A stretch of 6,036 bases of DNA, taken from positions 1-6,036 of the forward strand of contig JAKFYM010000106.1 of assembly GCA_021730855.1 (NCBI GenBank), read 5' to 3'. The position numbers and the translations under genes are program-made. Source of the DNA: Bdellovibrionales bacterium (GTDB lineage Bacteria; Bdellovibrionota; UBA1018; CAIPTA01). Below, in pieces: positions 1 through 5,245 of this stretch. Within the stretch, counting starts at the first letter, position 1. Every line of letters starts with the position of its first letter. The notes under the pieces are model-generated. The model was not told the origin of the DNA. It worked only from the letters and a program-made list of their open reading frames with translations, and ran no database searches.

Positions 1-1
1 G

Positions 2-253
2 GACTATCGCGATGTGCTAGCCGTGCATAATGTGAACGCGATTCGCCGGATCAATCTTGGCCTGGAGCTCGACCTACGAAAAACATTTTTTCTGCGCACG
101 GGCATGACTCGTGGTTATTGGACGGCGGGCGTGGGCCTCGCTTCGAAGTATGGCAGCATCGACTTCGGTACCTATTCCGAAGAGCTGCATCCGCGCAACC
201 TGCATTCGATTGAAGACCGCCGTATTTCTATTCGTTATGGGAGCCACTTTTAA
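2..253 (+). CDS. C-terminal part of a probable outer-membrane beta-barrel protein (5' end outside window)
   Basis: The frame is open from the window edge (first full codon GAC at 2) to TAA at 251-253, giving 84 residues of a protein that starts upstream. A GTG at 14 could act as a start but is more likely internal. The peptide shows alternating short strands (GLELDLR, FFLRTGMTRG, WTAGVGLASKYG, IDFGTYSEEL, RRISIRYGSHF), many Gly, Tyr and Arg, and a terminal Phe. A last strand ending in an aromatic residue is the usual sorting signal of outer-membrane barrels. The pattern resembles the ends of PorV/UPF0164-like or TraF-like barrels, but I cannot assign a family. It lies directly upstream of the phosphatase gene with no intergenic base, which suggests one transcript. 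The barrel assignment is inference from strand pattern; the open frame and stop are seen directly. Confidence 0.6.
   Translation, partial: DYRDVLAVHNVNAIRRINLGLELDLRKTFFLRTGMTRGYWTAGVGLASKYGSIDFGTYSEELHPRNLHSIEDRRISIRYGSHF
239..243 (+). promoter_or_regulatory. Shine-Dalgarno site of the phosphatase gene, inside the upstream gene
   Basis: GGGAG lies 10 bases before the ATG at 254 and within the last codons of the upstream barrel gene. With the TAAATG junction at 251-256 it supports the ATG start and suggests translational coupling. Confidence 0.5.
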
Positions 254-1375
254 ATGCGTATTGCCTCGACCATCCCCGACATCCTTCCCGCCCTGCGCGC
301 CGCTTTCCCGAAAGCTAGTTGCGAGCACGTGGAGTTCACGCCCGCCACGCTCACGGCCTTTGACCTGCTTTTTCTCGACGAAGAAAGTGCCGCCTGCGTG
401 GACCCTAGCTCTGCGGAGGAGCGCCCAACCATCGTGGTGCTCACCAAGGAAGGAAACAAAGTTCCGACGGCTTTTGTCCAAGGCCTAGCCGATGATTTGC
501 TCGTGCTTCCGGTAAGGATGCTGGATTTGTATCGAGTGGAGCAATCTCATGATTTTCTGCAAACCCTGCGGCGGCTCGAGCACAGCACCCAGGCCCTACC
601 AGTTTTGGTGCGTCAGCTCGAAGACGACATTCGCTTGGCGGAGAAAATCCAGCGGCGCCTGATCCGCGAGAAATTTCCGGCCATCGGAGGGCTCTCGATC
701 AAGAGCAAGTATTGGTGTGGTTTAAAATCGGGCGGAGATTATTTCGACGTATTTGAGTTCCCCGATGCTTCTAAAGTTGGGATCGTGCTCGCCGACAGCT
801 CCAGTTATTCGTTATCAACTAATTTTATTGGATCGATGATGCAGTTTGCGGTGCATATGAGCAAATCGGATCCGGCCGAGCTCGTGCGCGCGCTCTACGG
901 AAAGCTGCGCGAGGGCATGAAAGAAAAAGATCGGATGTCGATCTTCTACGGGGTGCTGGACCGCAAGACCTACCGCTTGAGCTATGTGCATTGCGGAGCT
1001 ATTTTCGGCCTGCAATGCAAAGAGGATGGCCAGATGGACTGGCTAGCCAGGGGCGAGAGCGACGCGCTAGGGCCGACGAGCGGCACGGTGGGTGAGGTGC
1101 AGGAAGTGGCCCTCGAGCCAGGCGGCCGCCTAGTTCTGGCCTCGGATGGCTGGGCCGAGGCCACGGCGATACCGATGGGGGACTGGATGACGCGGTTTGC
1201 GGCGCTGGAAGCTCAGGAGCTCCTGAACCAAATGGCCTTCGGGCTGCGCAAGGCGGTGGAGAAGCATCTGGGCGTGGAGAGCAGCGCCGAGGAAGAGTTT
1301 CCGATGCCGCCCCAGGACTGCTCGGTCTTGGTTTTCGATTTGGCTAAAAATGTGCTGCGTTTAGCTTCAAATTAA
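254..1375 (+). CDS. SpoIIE-type PP2C Ser/Thr phosphatase with degenerate receiver-like N-terminus
   Basis: 373 residues. Residues 1-105 look like a response-regulator receiver fold: FDLLFLDEES puts an Asp (D42) at the phosphoacceptor position and VVLTKEG (T64) matches the Thr strand. The acidic pair is missing after strand 1 and the conserved Lys is replaced (LVLPV, 83-87), so normal phosphorylation is doubtful. A short helix (115-140) containing LAEKIQRRLI leads into the SpoIIE/PP2C domain (PF07228 type). Visible motifs are KSGGDYFD (158-165, metal Asp D162), ADSSSYS (180-186, D181, in place of the usual D-x-x-G-H-G), LASDGWAEA (295-303, metal Asp D298) and PQDCSVLVFD (353-362, Q-D in place of D-D). 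Such enzymes usually dephosphorylate STAS-domain anti-sigma antagonists or similar partners; no such partner is in the window. The protein is cytoplasmic, with no signal or membrane segment. The start is fixed by the SD and the abutting stop. The family is confident; activity is less certain because two motif positions deviate. Confidence 0.88.
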   Translation: MRIASTIPDILPALRAAFPKASCEHVEFTPATLTAFDLLFLDEESAACVDPSSAEERPTIVVLTKEGNKVPTAFVQGLADDLLVLPVRMLDLYRVEQSHDFLQTLRRLEHSTQALPVLVRQLEDDIRLAEKIQRRLIREKFPAIGGLSIKSKYWCGLKSGGDYFDVFEFPDASKVGIVLADSSSYSLSTNFIGSMMQFAVHMSKSDPAELVRALYGKLREGMKEKDRMSIFYGVLDRKTYRLSYVHCGAIFGLQCKEDGQMDWLARGESDALGPTSGTVGEVQEVALEPGGRLVLASDGWAEATAIPMGDWMTRFAALEAQELLNQMAFGLRKAVEKHLGVESSAEEEFPMPPQDCSVLVFDLAKNVLRLASN

Positions 1376-2796
1376 ATGCGGGCGTCCGAGTGGGCGCGGA
1401 CTTCGAGCGGAAGACGCACGGTGAAGGTGGAGCCCTCGCCTATACTGCTTTCCAGAAAAATTTCTCCGCCATGCGCGCGCGCGATCTCGCGGCAGATATA
1501 GAGCCCTAGGCCCAGGCCCGTCACATGCTGGGCACTATGGCCGCGCTCAAAGCGTTCGAAGATCCGTTCTTGGTCGGGGCGTGCAATGCCAGGGCCTTGG
1601 TCCCGCACGCGAATTTCCGCATGGCTTGGTCCTGCGGCTAGCGAAATATCCACGGGCTTATGATGCCCGTACTTCAGGGCATTCGTGAGGAGGTTCGAGA
1701 CCACCTGCTGGATCCGCATCGCGTCCCAAGATCCATGGATCGTTTGCGGAAATTTTGCTCGCAGCTCCACTCCCTCCTCCCTTGCCCGATTCTTGATTTG
1801 GTCCACCACTTCGCGCACGATTTCCACGAGCTCGGTGCGCGCGGGTTGGATCTCTAGCTTGCCGGAACGAATGGCAGAGGTGTCGAAAATTCCGTCCACG
1901 AGGTGCGCGAGGCGGGCGGTTTGTTTGTCGAGGGTTTCCAGCATTTTTTCCGTTTTGTCCGGAGCGATTTCCTGGCCTTTTTGCATGGATTTATAGAGGA
2001 GCTGGGTTTGCAAGCGCATCGAGGTGAGGGGAGTCTTGAGCTCATGCGAAGCGATGGAGATGAATTCTTCCCGGTGCGAAAGAGCCACTTGGGCCTGGTC
2101 ACGAGCTTGGCGCAGGGAAAGAGAGGCTTCTTCTAGGTCGGACTTTCTCTGGGCGATTTCGTTCAGCAGGGTTTCCAGGCTGTTCTGGCCGCTAGCAAGG
2201 TCGGCACGTAGGAAGTCACGAGCGTTTTCGATCTCGGCATAGCGGGCAAAGGATTCCCGGCGTTGGGAATCGTGGAAATGCGCGCTCGCCGTGCTGATGA
2301 TGCCGGTGGCGGCGAGAAAAGAAATATTATTTATAAAAGTGTCGGGACTGGCTAGGGGCAGACCCGCCTGGACCAGCACCGCCGTGGCATAGATGGAAAA
2401 AATCATCAGCACCGCCAAGCCCATCTGCCGAGCATTCCAGGGAAAAATCAGGCCGGCCGCTAAGATCACGAGATTCACGCCCGCATAGTAGCGGCTTTGG
2501 TAACCGCGGAGCATGAGGCACATAAGGGTGATGCTAGCGGCGGCTAGGGCAAGCACGAAGAGGGCCGAAGGATAGGGCTTGCGCGGGAACCAGCCCCGGA
2601 GGCAGGCAAAGTAGAGCAGGACGTAGAGGAAGCTCGTGCTGAGGCGGATGGCCGAGAGAACAAAAAAGTCAGGATATTGCGTGAAGTAATCGAGAAGCGC
2701 AAAGGCCGGGAAGAGCGTGGCGGCGAGCAGGATAAGCAGCTGGCAGCCACGGCGAGATTGTTCGTCTAGGAGTTGTTGGAAACGAGCTTCCTGCAT
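1372..2796 (-). CDS. Membrane sensor histidine kinase, six N-terminal membrane segments
   Basis: 474 residues. About six hydrophobic segments lie at roughly 18-37, 44-66, 77-97, 104-120, 124-144 and 156-173 with only short loops, so the signal is probably sensed in or near the membrane. A long polar, coiled-coil-like linker (180-245) follows. The kinase core is complete: H box with SHELKTPL (phosphoacceptor H251), N box with SNLLTNALKYG (367-377), G1 box RDQGPGI (398-404), F box IFERFERG (412-419) and G2 box GLGLGLYI (427-434). There is no receiver or PAS domain, and no response regulator gene in the window. ATG is at 2796-2794. The leader before it is A/T-only with no Shine-Dalgarno sequence, which is odd. 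It may have relied on coupling to the protease gene, from which the cassette at 2837-3973 now separates it. The stop overlaps the stop of the convergent phosphatase gene. The family is certain; the signal and target are unknown. Confidence 0.92.
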   Translation of the reverse strand: MQEARFQQLLDEQSRRGCQLLILLAATLFPAFALLDYFTQYPDFFVLSAIRLSTSFLYVLLYFACLRGWFPRKPYPSALFVLALAAASITLMCLMLRGYQSRYYAGVNLVILAAGLIFPWNARQMGLAVLMIFSIYATAVLVQAGLPLASPDTFINNISFLAATGIISTASAHFHDSQRRESFARYAEIENARDFLRADLASGQNSLETLLNEIAQRKSDLEEASLSLRQARDQAQVALSHREEFISIASHELKTPLTSMRLQTQLLYKSMQKGQEIAPDKTEKMLETLDKQTARLAHLVDGIFDTSAIRSGKLEIQPARTELVEIVREVVDQIKNRAREEGVELRAKFPQTIHGSWDAMRIQQVVSNLLTNALKYGHHKPVDISLAAGPSHAEIRVRDQGPGIARPDQERIFERFERGHSAQHVTGLGLGLYICREIARAHGGEIFLESSIGEGSTFTVRLPLEVRAHSDARI

Positions 2797-2833
2797 TTTT
2801 AAAAAAAATACGTTAGATCGACGAGAAAGTCAC

Positions 2834-2836
2834 TTA
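2834..2836. repeat. Left copy of putative 3-bp target duplication (TTA)
   Basis: TTA directly abuts the left cassette end, which reads AACTGGCCC. The matching TTA is at 3974-3976, directly after the right end reading GGGCCAGTT. A 3-bp match can arise by chance, but both copies abut perfect inverted ends. Confidence 0.45.
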
Positions 2837-2904
2837 AACTGGCCCTCTTGCCTGTTGATGAAAGCGGCTGACAAATAGAATTCATTAGGGCGTCTCCTCA
2901 ATTT
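2836..2904. repeat. Left arm of 69-bp inverted repeat bounding the cassette
   Basis: The reverse complement matches 3906-3974 at 66 of 69 positions. The inner 48 bases (2857-2904) are identical to the complement of 3906-3953, and the three differences lie near the outer end. A match this long cannot be chance. The arm holds no convincing coding frame. An 8-base copy of the outer motif ACTGGCCC recurs at 2905-2912, directly inside the arm. Confidence 0.95.
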
Positions 2905-3082
2905 ACTGGCCCGCAATTTCAAATCCATGTCGATAGACACCCCGAACGAGTCTTCCATTCGGACTCTAACAGCGCCTATCGAACGCGATCACGATACCTT
3001 CTCACGTGATGGAGACCAAGGAATGAGCAGTGGTATCTGCGGCGGAAAGTATTTCGAAACTCTAAGTCTCAGTGAATGTTGA
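2902..3082 (+). pseudogene. Possible IS3-family transposase (OrfB) debris
   Basis: One frame reads HPERVFHSDSNSAY around 2935-2976, which resembles the second catalytic Asp motif of IS3-type transposases (usually HSDxGSQY). In another frame, DQGMSSGIC followed by KYFETLSLSE (3014-3079) resembles the later S-M-S-x-x-G and FFxTLKxE stretches. The distance from HSD to MSS is 67 bases, against about 75 in intact proteins, so at least one indel would be needed. The second frame ends at TGA 3080-3082. An ATG at 2927 opens a 51-codon frame through the same region, but nothing else supports it as a gene. The match is by eye only and could be chance. Confidence 0.25.
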
Positions 3083-3107
3083 ATTTTTTCACGGTTAAGT
3101 TCGTATA

Positions 3108-3136
3108 TTGAGTTTCGTGGTGCAATGCGATATATG
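3108..3136 (+). promoter_or_regulatory. Candidate sigma-70-type promoter of the passenger gene
   Basis: TTGAGT (3108-3113) and TATATG (3131-3136) are separated by 17 bases, each matching the consensus at four of six positions. A start near 3143 would leave a leader of about 33 bases before the TTG start. The surrounding DNA is A/T-rich, so chance matches are possible. Confidence 0.4.
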
Positions 3137-3163
3137 TGCGTGCCATCGTTAAAACTAAGAAAT

Positions 3164-3168
3164 GGAGA
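3164..3168 (+). promoter_or_regulatory. Shine-Dalgarno site that selects a TTG start
   Basis: GGAGA lies seven bases before TTG at 3176. The next in-frame ATG (codon 16) has no such site and would cut into the signal peptide. Confidence 0.6.
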
Positions 3169-3175
3169 ATATTAA

Positions 3176-3598
3176 TTGAAAACAATACTTGAGTACGGGT
3201 TGAAAAAATCGGTTTTGGCTATGAGTTTCGTCTTTTTCGGATCAGTTGCCAATGCCGACACTTTCGTGGAAGCCACATGCATTTCGAATTCTGGAGAAAA
3301 ACTGAGTCGACATTTAGTTGTTCCTGAAAACTACGTTTATCAGCGTGACAGCTATTTGCGGCTCGAAAATGGCGGATTTCAGCTTAGAGGACATGCAGTT
3401 AAGTCCGCACGTGGAGAGGAAGCTATTAATATAACGTGTCCGAATAATCCTTCGGGTTTCGATCCTTTACATATGAGCAATGCAAGAGAAACGTTCGTTT
3501 GCAATGGCATGGGGTACATTCAACCCATCGAGGGTTGCGAATGGGTCCGAGGCTCAATTTGGATGGGACATGAAGTTCATCTTCCAATCGTTTATTAA
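3176..3598 (+). CDS. Small secreted four-cysteine protein of unknown function (cassette passenger)
   Basis: 140 residues starting at TTG. Residues 1-27 form a Sec signal peptide: charged start with Lys2, Lys10 and Lys11, hydrophobic core SVLAMSFVFFGSV, and a probable signal peptidase I site after A-N-A (27/28). The mature part, about 113 residues, has four cysteines (C35, C88, C109, C121), enough for two disulfides, and an aromatic end (IWMGHEVHLPIVY). It is probably periplasmic or exported. I recognise no family. It is not a lipoprotein, since no Cys follows the cleavage site. Codon use includes ATA and TTA and is visibly more A/T-rich than the flanking genes, which fits foreign origin. The gene has its own promoter and terminator inside the inverted repeats, so it looks like an independent one-gene unit. 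An intact frame with SD and signal peptide argues for a real gene. Confidence 0.75.
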   Translation: MKTILEYGLKKSVLAMSFVFFGSVANADTFVEATCISNSGEKLSRHLVVPENYVYQRDSYLRLENGGFQLRGHAVKSARGEEAINITCPNNPSGFDPLHMSNARETFVCNGMGYIQPIEGCEWVRGSIWMGHEVHLPIVY

Positions 3599-3644
3599 TG
3601 AATAAATTTTAGTATCTGCCCCACTTATCTCCTCGAAAATGAAA

Positions 3645-3672
3645 ACGCCTGCCTAAAAAAAGCAGCAGGCGT
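3645..3672. terminator. Bidirectional hairpin terminator after the passenger gene
   Basis: ACGCCTGC (3645-3652) pairs perfectly with GCAGGCGT (3665-3672) across a 12-base A-rich loop, 46 bases after the stop codon. On the plus strand it is followed by only a short T run (TATTT). On the minus strand TTTTCATTTT follows, so it may work better against transcription from the right. Confidence 0.6.
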
Positions 3673-3700
3673 ATTTCTGGGATCACAAACTCAATGCCAT

Positions 3701-3838
3701 CTAGGGGCAGCCTACGCGCAGTTTCCACAAGATTCCTTCCATAACATCACGGCTGTTTTTCGTGTCATAACAGCCATGAGACTCCATAGTTGATCGCAGT
3801 TGTAACCAAATCTCGTCTGTTAACATTCTTCGCGCCAC
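3701..3838 (-). pseudogene. Truncated IS5-family transposase, N-terminal 45 codons
   Basis: Minus-strand reading from GTG at 3838-3836, five bases after a perfect AGGAGG, gives a 45-residue peptide beginning MARRMLTDEIWLQL and continuing with RDVMEGILWKLRVGCP before TAG at 3703-3701. This is the typical start of IS5-type transposases (M-A-R-R-x-L-T-D-E-x-W, then a GILW-x-LR-x-G-x-P stretch normally followed by W-R-D-L-P). The Trp expected next is the TAG, and after it none of the three frames continues the family pattern, so the body of the enzyme is gone and the break lies at about 3703. No D-D-E catalytic residue is present. Its position just inside the right inverted arm, reading inward, is where a transposase start belongs. 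Confidence 0.75.
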
Positions 3839-3840
3839 TC

Positions 3841-3868
3841 AAGCCTCCTTGCTTGTAGAAAGAGGCTT
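3841..3868 (-). promoter_or_regulatory. Hairpin overlapping the transposase Shine-Dalgarno site
   Basis: AAGCCTC (3841-3847) and GAGGCTT (3862-3868) form a 7-bp stem with a 14-base loop. On the minus-strand RNA, four of the six bases of the AGGAGG (3849-3844) are inside the stem. In several IS elements a hairpin of this sort silences transposase translation when transcripts enter from outside; that role is inferred here. Confidence 0.45.
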
Positions 3869-3905
3869 TCACAAATGCGAAAAAAATCAACTGCTGCGCT
3901 TAGCC

Positions 3906-3974
3906 AAATTGAGGAGACGCCCTAATGAATTCTATTTGTCAGCCGCTTTCATCGACAGGCAAAGGGGCCAGTTT
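3906..3974. repeat. Right arm of 69-bp inverted repeat bounding the cassette
   Basis: Inverted copy of 2836-2904, differing at 3954, 3963 and 3964 only. Its last base is also the final base of the protease stop codon on the minus strand. A plus-strand frame runs open from 3780 through the arm to TAA at 3975-3977 but resembles no protein I know. Confidence 0.95.
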
Positions 3975-3976
3975 TA
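3974..3976. repeat. Right copy of putative 3-bp target duplication (TTA), also the protease stop codon
   Basis: TTA directly follows the right cassette end and equals 2834-2836. Read on the minus strand it is the TAA stop of the protease gene, so the cassette would have gone in exactly at that stop. Confidence 0.45.
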
Positions 3977-5230
3977 ACGGTCACAATAGGGCGCTGCCAG
4001 GGTCTGCTCGGGTCCATCGCCCTCCTGCAGGAGCACCACATTCCCTTGGCCCGGACGGAAAGGGAAACTCACGTGGAGAGGGGGGCCATCAGGATTTTCG
4101 GCCACCTGCCCAGATTCGCGGCCATAACGATCCCATCCCCAGGTGGCGTGCAGCTGCGGGAGCGTAAAGGACGGAGGCCGGGTTAAGTGCAAATAAGTGC
4201 GCGGCGTGCACCTGGGCTTGAGTGCAAGGATGTTTTTTTCCACTTCTCGGATCAGGTCGAAGTCCCATAGGAGGTAGTCCACGTAACGGAGCATATGGTT
4301 TTCGAAGCTGCGGGCTAGCCCACGCTCGAAAATAGCGTCAGCCTGCGCTCTCGTGGCGCCATCATTTCTTTCCGACGCGGCACAGCCCTGGGGCTGGGCC
4401 TGGCCACTTACTCCTAAACAAGCGAAGTTTGTTCCGATGCTGACGGGTACGAGCGACTCCAAGAGGGTAATTCCCTCTTGTCGTAATTTCGCTGCCATCC
4501 TGAGTTCGAAGATTCGAATCTGCACCACGCCTTTGATGTGACCGGCCTGGGAAAGCAAAGAGCTGCCGGAATTTCCAGAAATGACTGGGCAATCCCCTAA
4601 GGTCACTAGGTCTGCCAACGGGTGGCTGGCCCTAGGCTCCAAATGGGAGGCGAAGATCGTCTTGCATGTTATCTCCTGAAGAAAACCAAACGCCCCTCTG
4701 GCACTTAGGTCGGGATTCACCTTGTGCATAAAAATAGTTTCTTCCTCGGAAAATCCGGTCTCGTCGATCGCCAAAAAGGGCCGACTGGTGGGGTGGGAGA
4801 GACGGAGAATCGCATAGTCGGGACGATGGTCCTCCAATCCTCCCTCTTCCGAATATTCCACTACCTCTTTGCAGCCTATTCGCTTGTCATACTGGCGGTG
4901 GTTTCTGTCGTCGGTGAAAGTGATCCATAGATAACCCTCGCAAGAGGCTCCTCTTCTTTTGGTTTCGGGCGGCAGGCAGTGACCGTTTGTCACGGCTAGG
5001 TCTGAGCCCATGAGGGTAGCCGTGCAGGCTCCCACCCCTTCGCGCGAGGCGGAGGTGAGCATGCCCACCGAGGGATGGCAATCCTGGTCCTTGCAGAAAA
5101 CTTGGGCCGAGCTGGCGATGCGCTGGGCGTCTTCGAAAGACATGGTGCGGAAAAGAGCCGGGCTTACTTTTTTCTTGGCGCAACCAAAGGCGCAGAGCAG
5201 GATGCATAGGAATAGGCTAGCGCGTGGCAT
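3974..5230 (-). CDS. Secreted trypsin-fold serine protease, predicted lipoprotein
   Basis: 418 residues. The start is a lipoprotein signal (hydrophobic LFLCILLCAFG, lipobox A-F-G-C, lipidated C17), so it is probably anchored in a periplasmic-side or outer membrane. A chymotrypsin-type catalytic triad is visible: H84 in AVTNGHC, D138 in RPDYAILRL and S221 in ISGNSGSSLL, all with normal spacing. The mature protein has 12 further cysteines. C69 and C85 bracket the His loop as in trypsins, and C189/C214 lie before the active Ser. After the protease core (about 55-270) comes a tail of about 150 residues (270-418), partly helical (ERGLARSFENHMLRYVDYLL), that I cannot assign. Substrate unknown. The ATG is supported by GAGGAGA seven bases upstream. 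The gene ends in APYCDR at a TAA that coincides with the cassette boundary, so the native C-terminus may or may not be intact. It lies 66 bases downstream of the LysR gene on the same strand. Confidence 0.88.
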   Translation of the reverse strand: MPRASLFLCILLCAFGCAKKKVSPALFRTMSFEDAQRIASSAQVFCKDQDCHPSVGMLTSASREGVGACTATLMGSDLAVTNGHCLPPETKRRGASCEGYLWITFTDDRNHRQYDKRIGCKEVVEYSEEGGLEDHRPDYAILRLSHPTSRPFLAIDETGFSEEETIFMHKVNPDLSARGAFGFLQEITCKTIFASHLEPRASHPLADLVTLGDCPVISGNSGSSLLSQAGHIKGVVQIRIFELRMAAKLRQEGITLLESLVPVSIGTNFACLGVSGQAQPQGCAASERNDGATRAQADAIFERGLARSFENHMLRYVDYLLWDFDLIREVEKNILALKPRCTPRTYLHLTRPPSFTLPQLHATWGWDRYGRESGQVAENPDGPPLHVSFPFRPGQGNVVLLQEGDGPEQTLAAPYCDR

Positions 5231-5236
5231 TGATCG

Positions 5237-5243
5237 TCTCCTC
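5237..5243 (-). promoter_or_regulatory. Shine-Dalgarno site of the protease gene
   Basis: On the minus strand GAGGAGA ends six bases before the ATG at 5230. It fixes the start that keeps the lipoprotein signal intact. Confidence 0.65.
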
Positions 5244-5245
5244 TC

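Larger units (their letters stand above)
2837..3973. mobile_element. IS5-like cassette without a complete transposase, carrying a passenger gene
   Basis: A 1137-bp unit begins AACTGGCCC, ends GGGCCAGTT, has near-identical arms of about 68 bp and is flanked by TTA on both sides. Inside, from left to right, are the left arm, weak IS3-like debris, a promoter, a low-GC gene for a secreted protein, a terminator, a truncated IS5-type transposase start on the minus strand, and the right arm. The length is about that of a normal IS5-family element, but most of the transposase is missing. IS-like units carrying a passenger instead of a transposase are known as mobile insertion cassettes; assigning this one to that class is inference. 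Its base composition is visibly more A/T-rich than both sides. It separates two genes of the same strand that would otherwise be 37 bases apart. Alternatively, it could be a degraded IS into which other DNA was later inserted. Confidence 0.7.

Noticed and set aside
74..488. Open frames on both strands over the barrel/phosphatase junction
   Set aside because: They overlap genes supported by motifs or junctions, and their translations show no domain or signal.
2927..3082. 51-codon plus-strand frame with ATG at 2927 as a small gene
   Set aside because: No convincing Shine-Dalgarno site, no signal or motif; the only resemblance is to IS3 debris.
3591..3610. A/T-only hairpin (TTTATT/AATAAA) followed by TTTT at the passenger stop codon
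   Set aside because: Six A/T pairs are too weak for a terminator; the GC-rich hairpin at 3645-3672 is the better candidate.
3600..3703. Programmed frameshift continuing the transposase beyond its TAG
   Set aside because: The -1 frame stays open to about 3610 but lacks the W-R-D-L-P stretch and all later IS5 motifs; it also runs through the terminator hairpin.
3780..3977. Open plus-strand frame through the right arm, ending in AAFIDRQRGQF
   Set aside because: It looked like the end of a transposase, but it has no start, matches no family I know and runs opposite to the transposase fragment.
3925..4167. 80-codon plus-strand frame running from the right arm into the protease gene
   Set aside because: It is antisense to the protease C-terminus, has no Shine-Dalgarno site at a good distance and its peptide is low-complexity.
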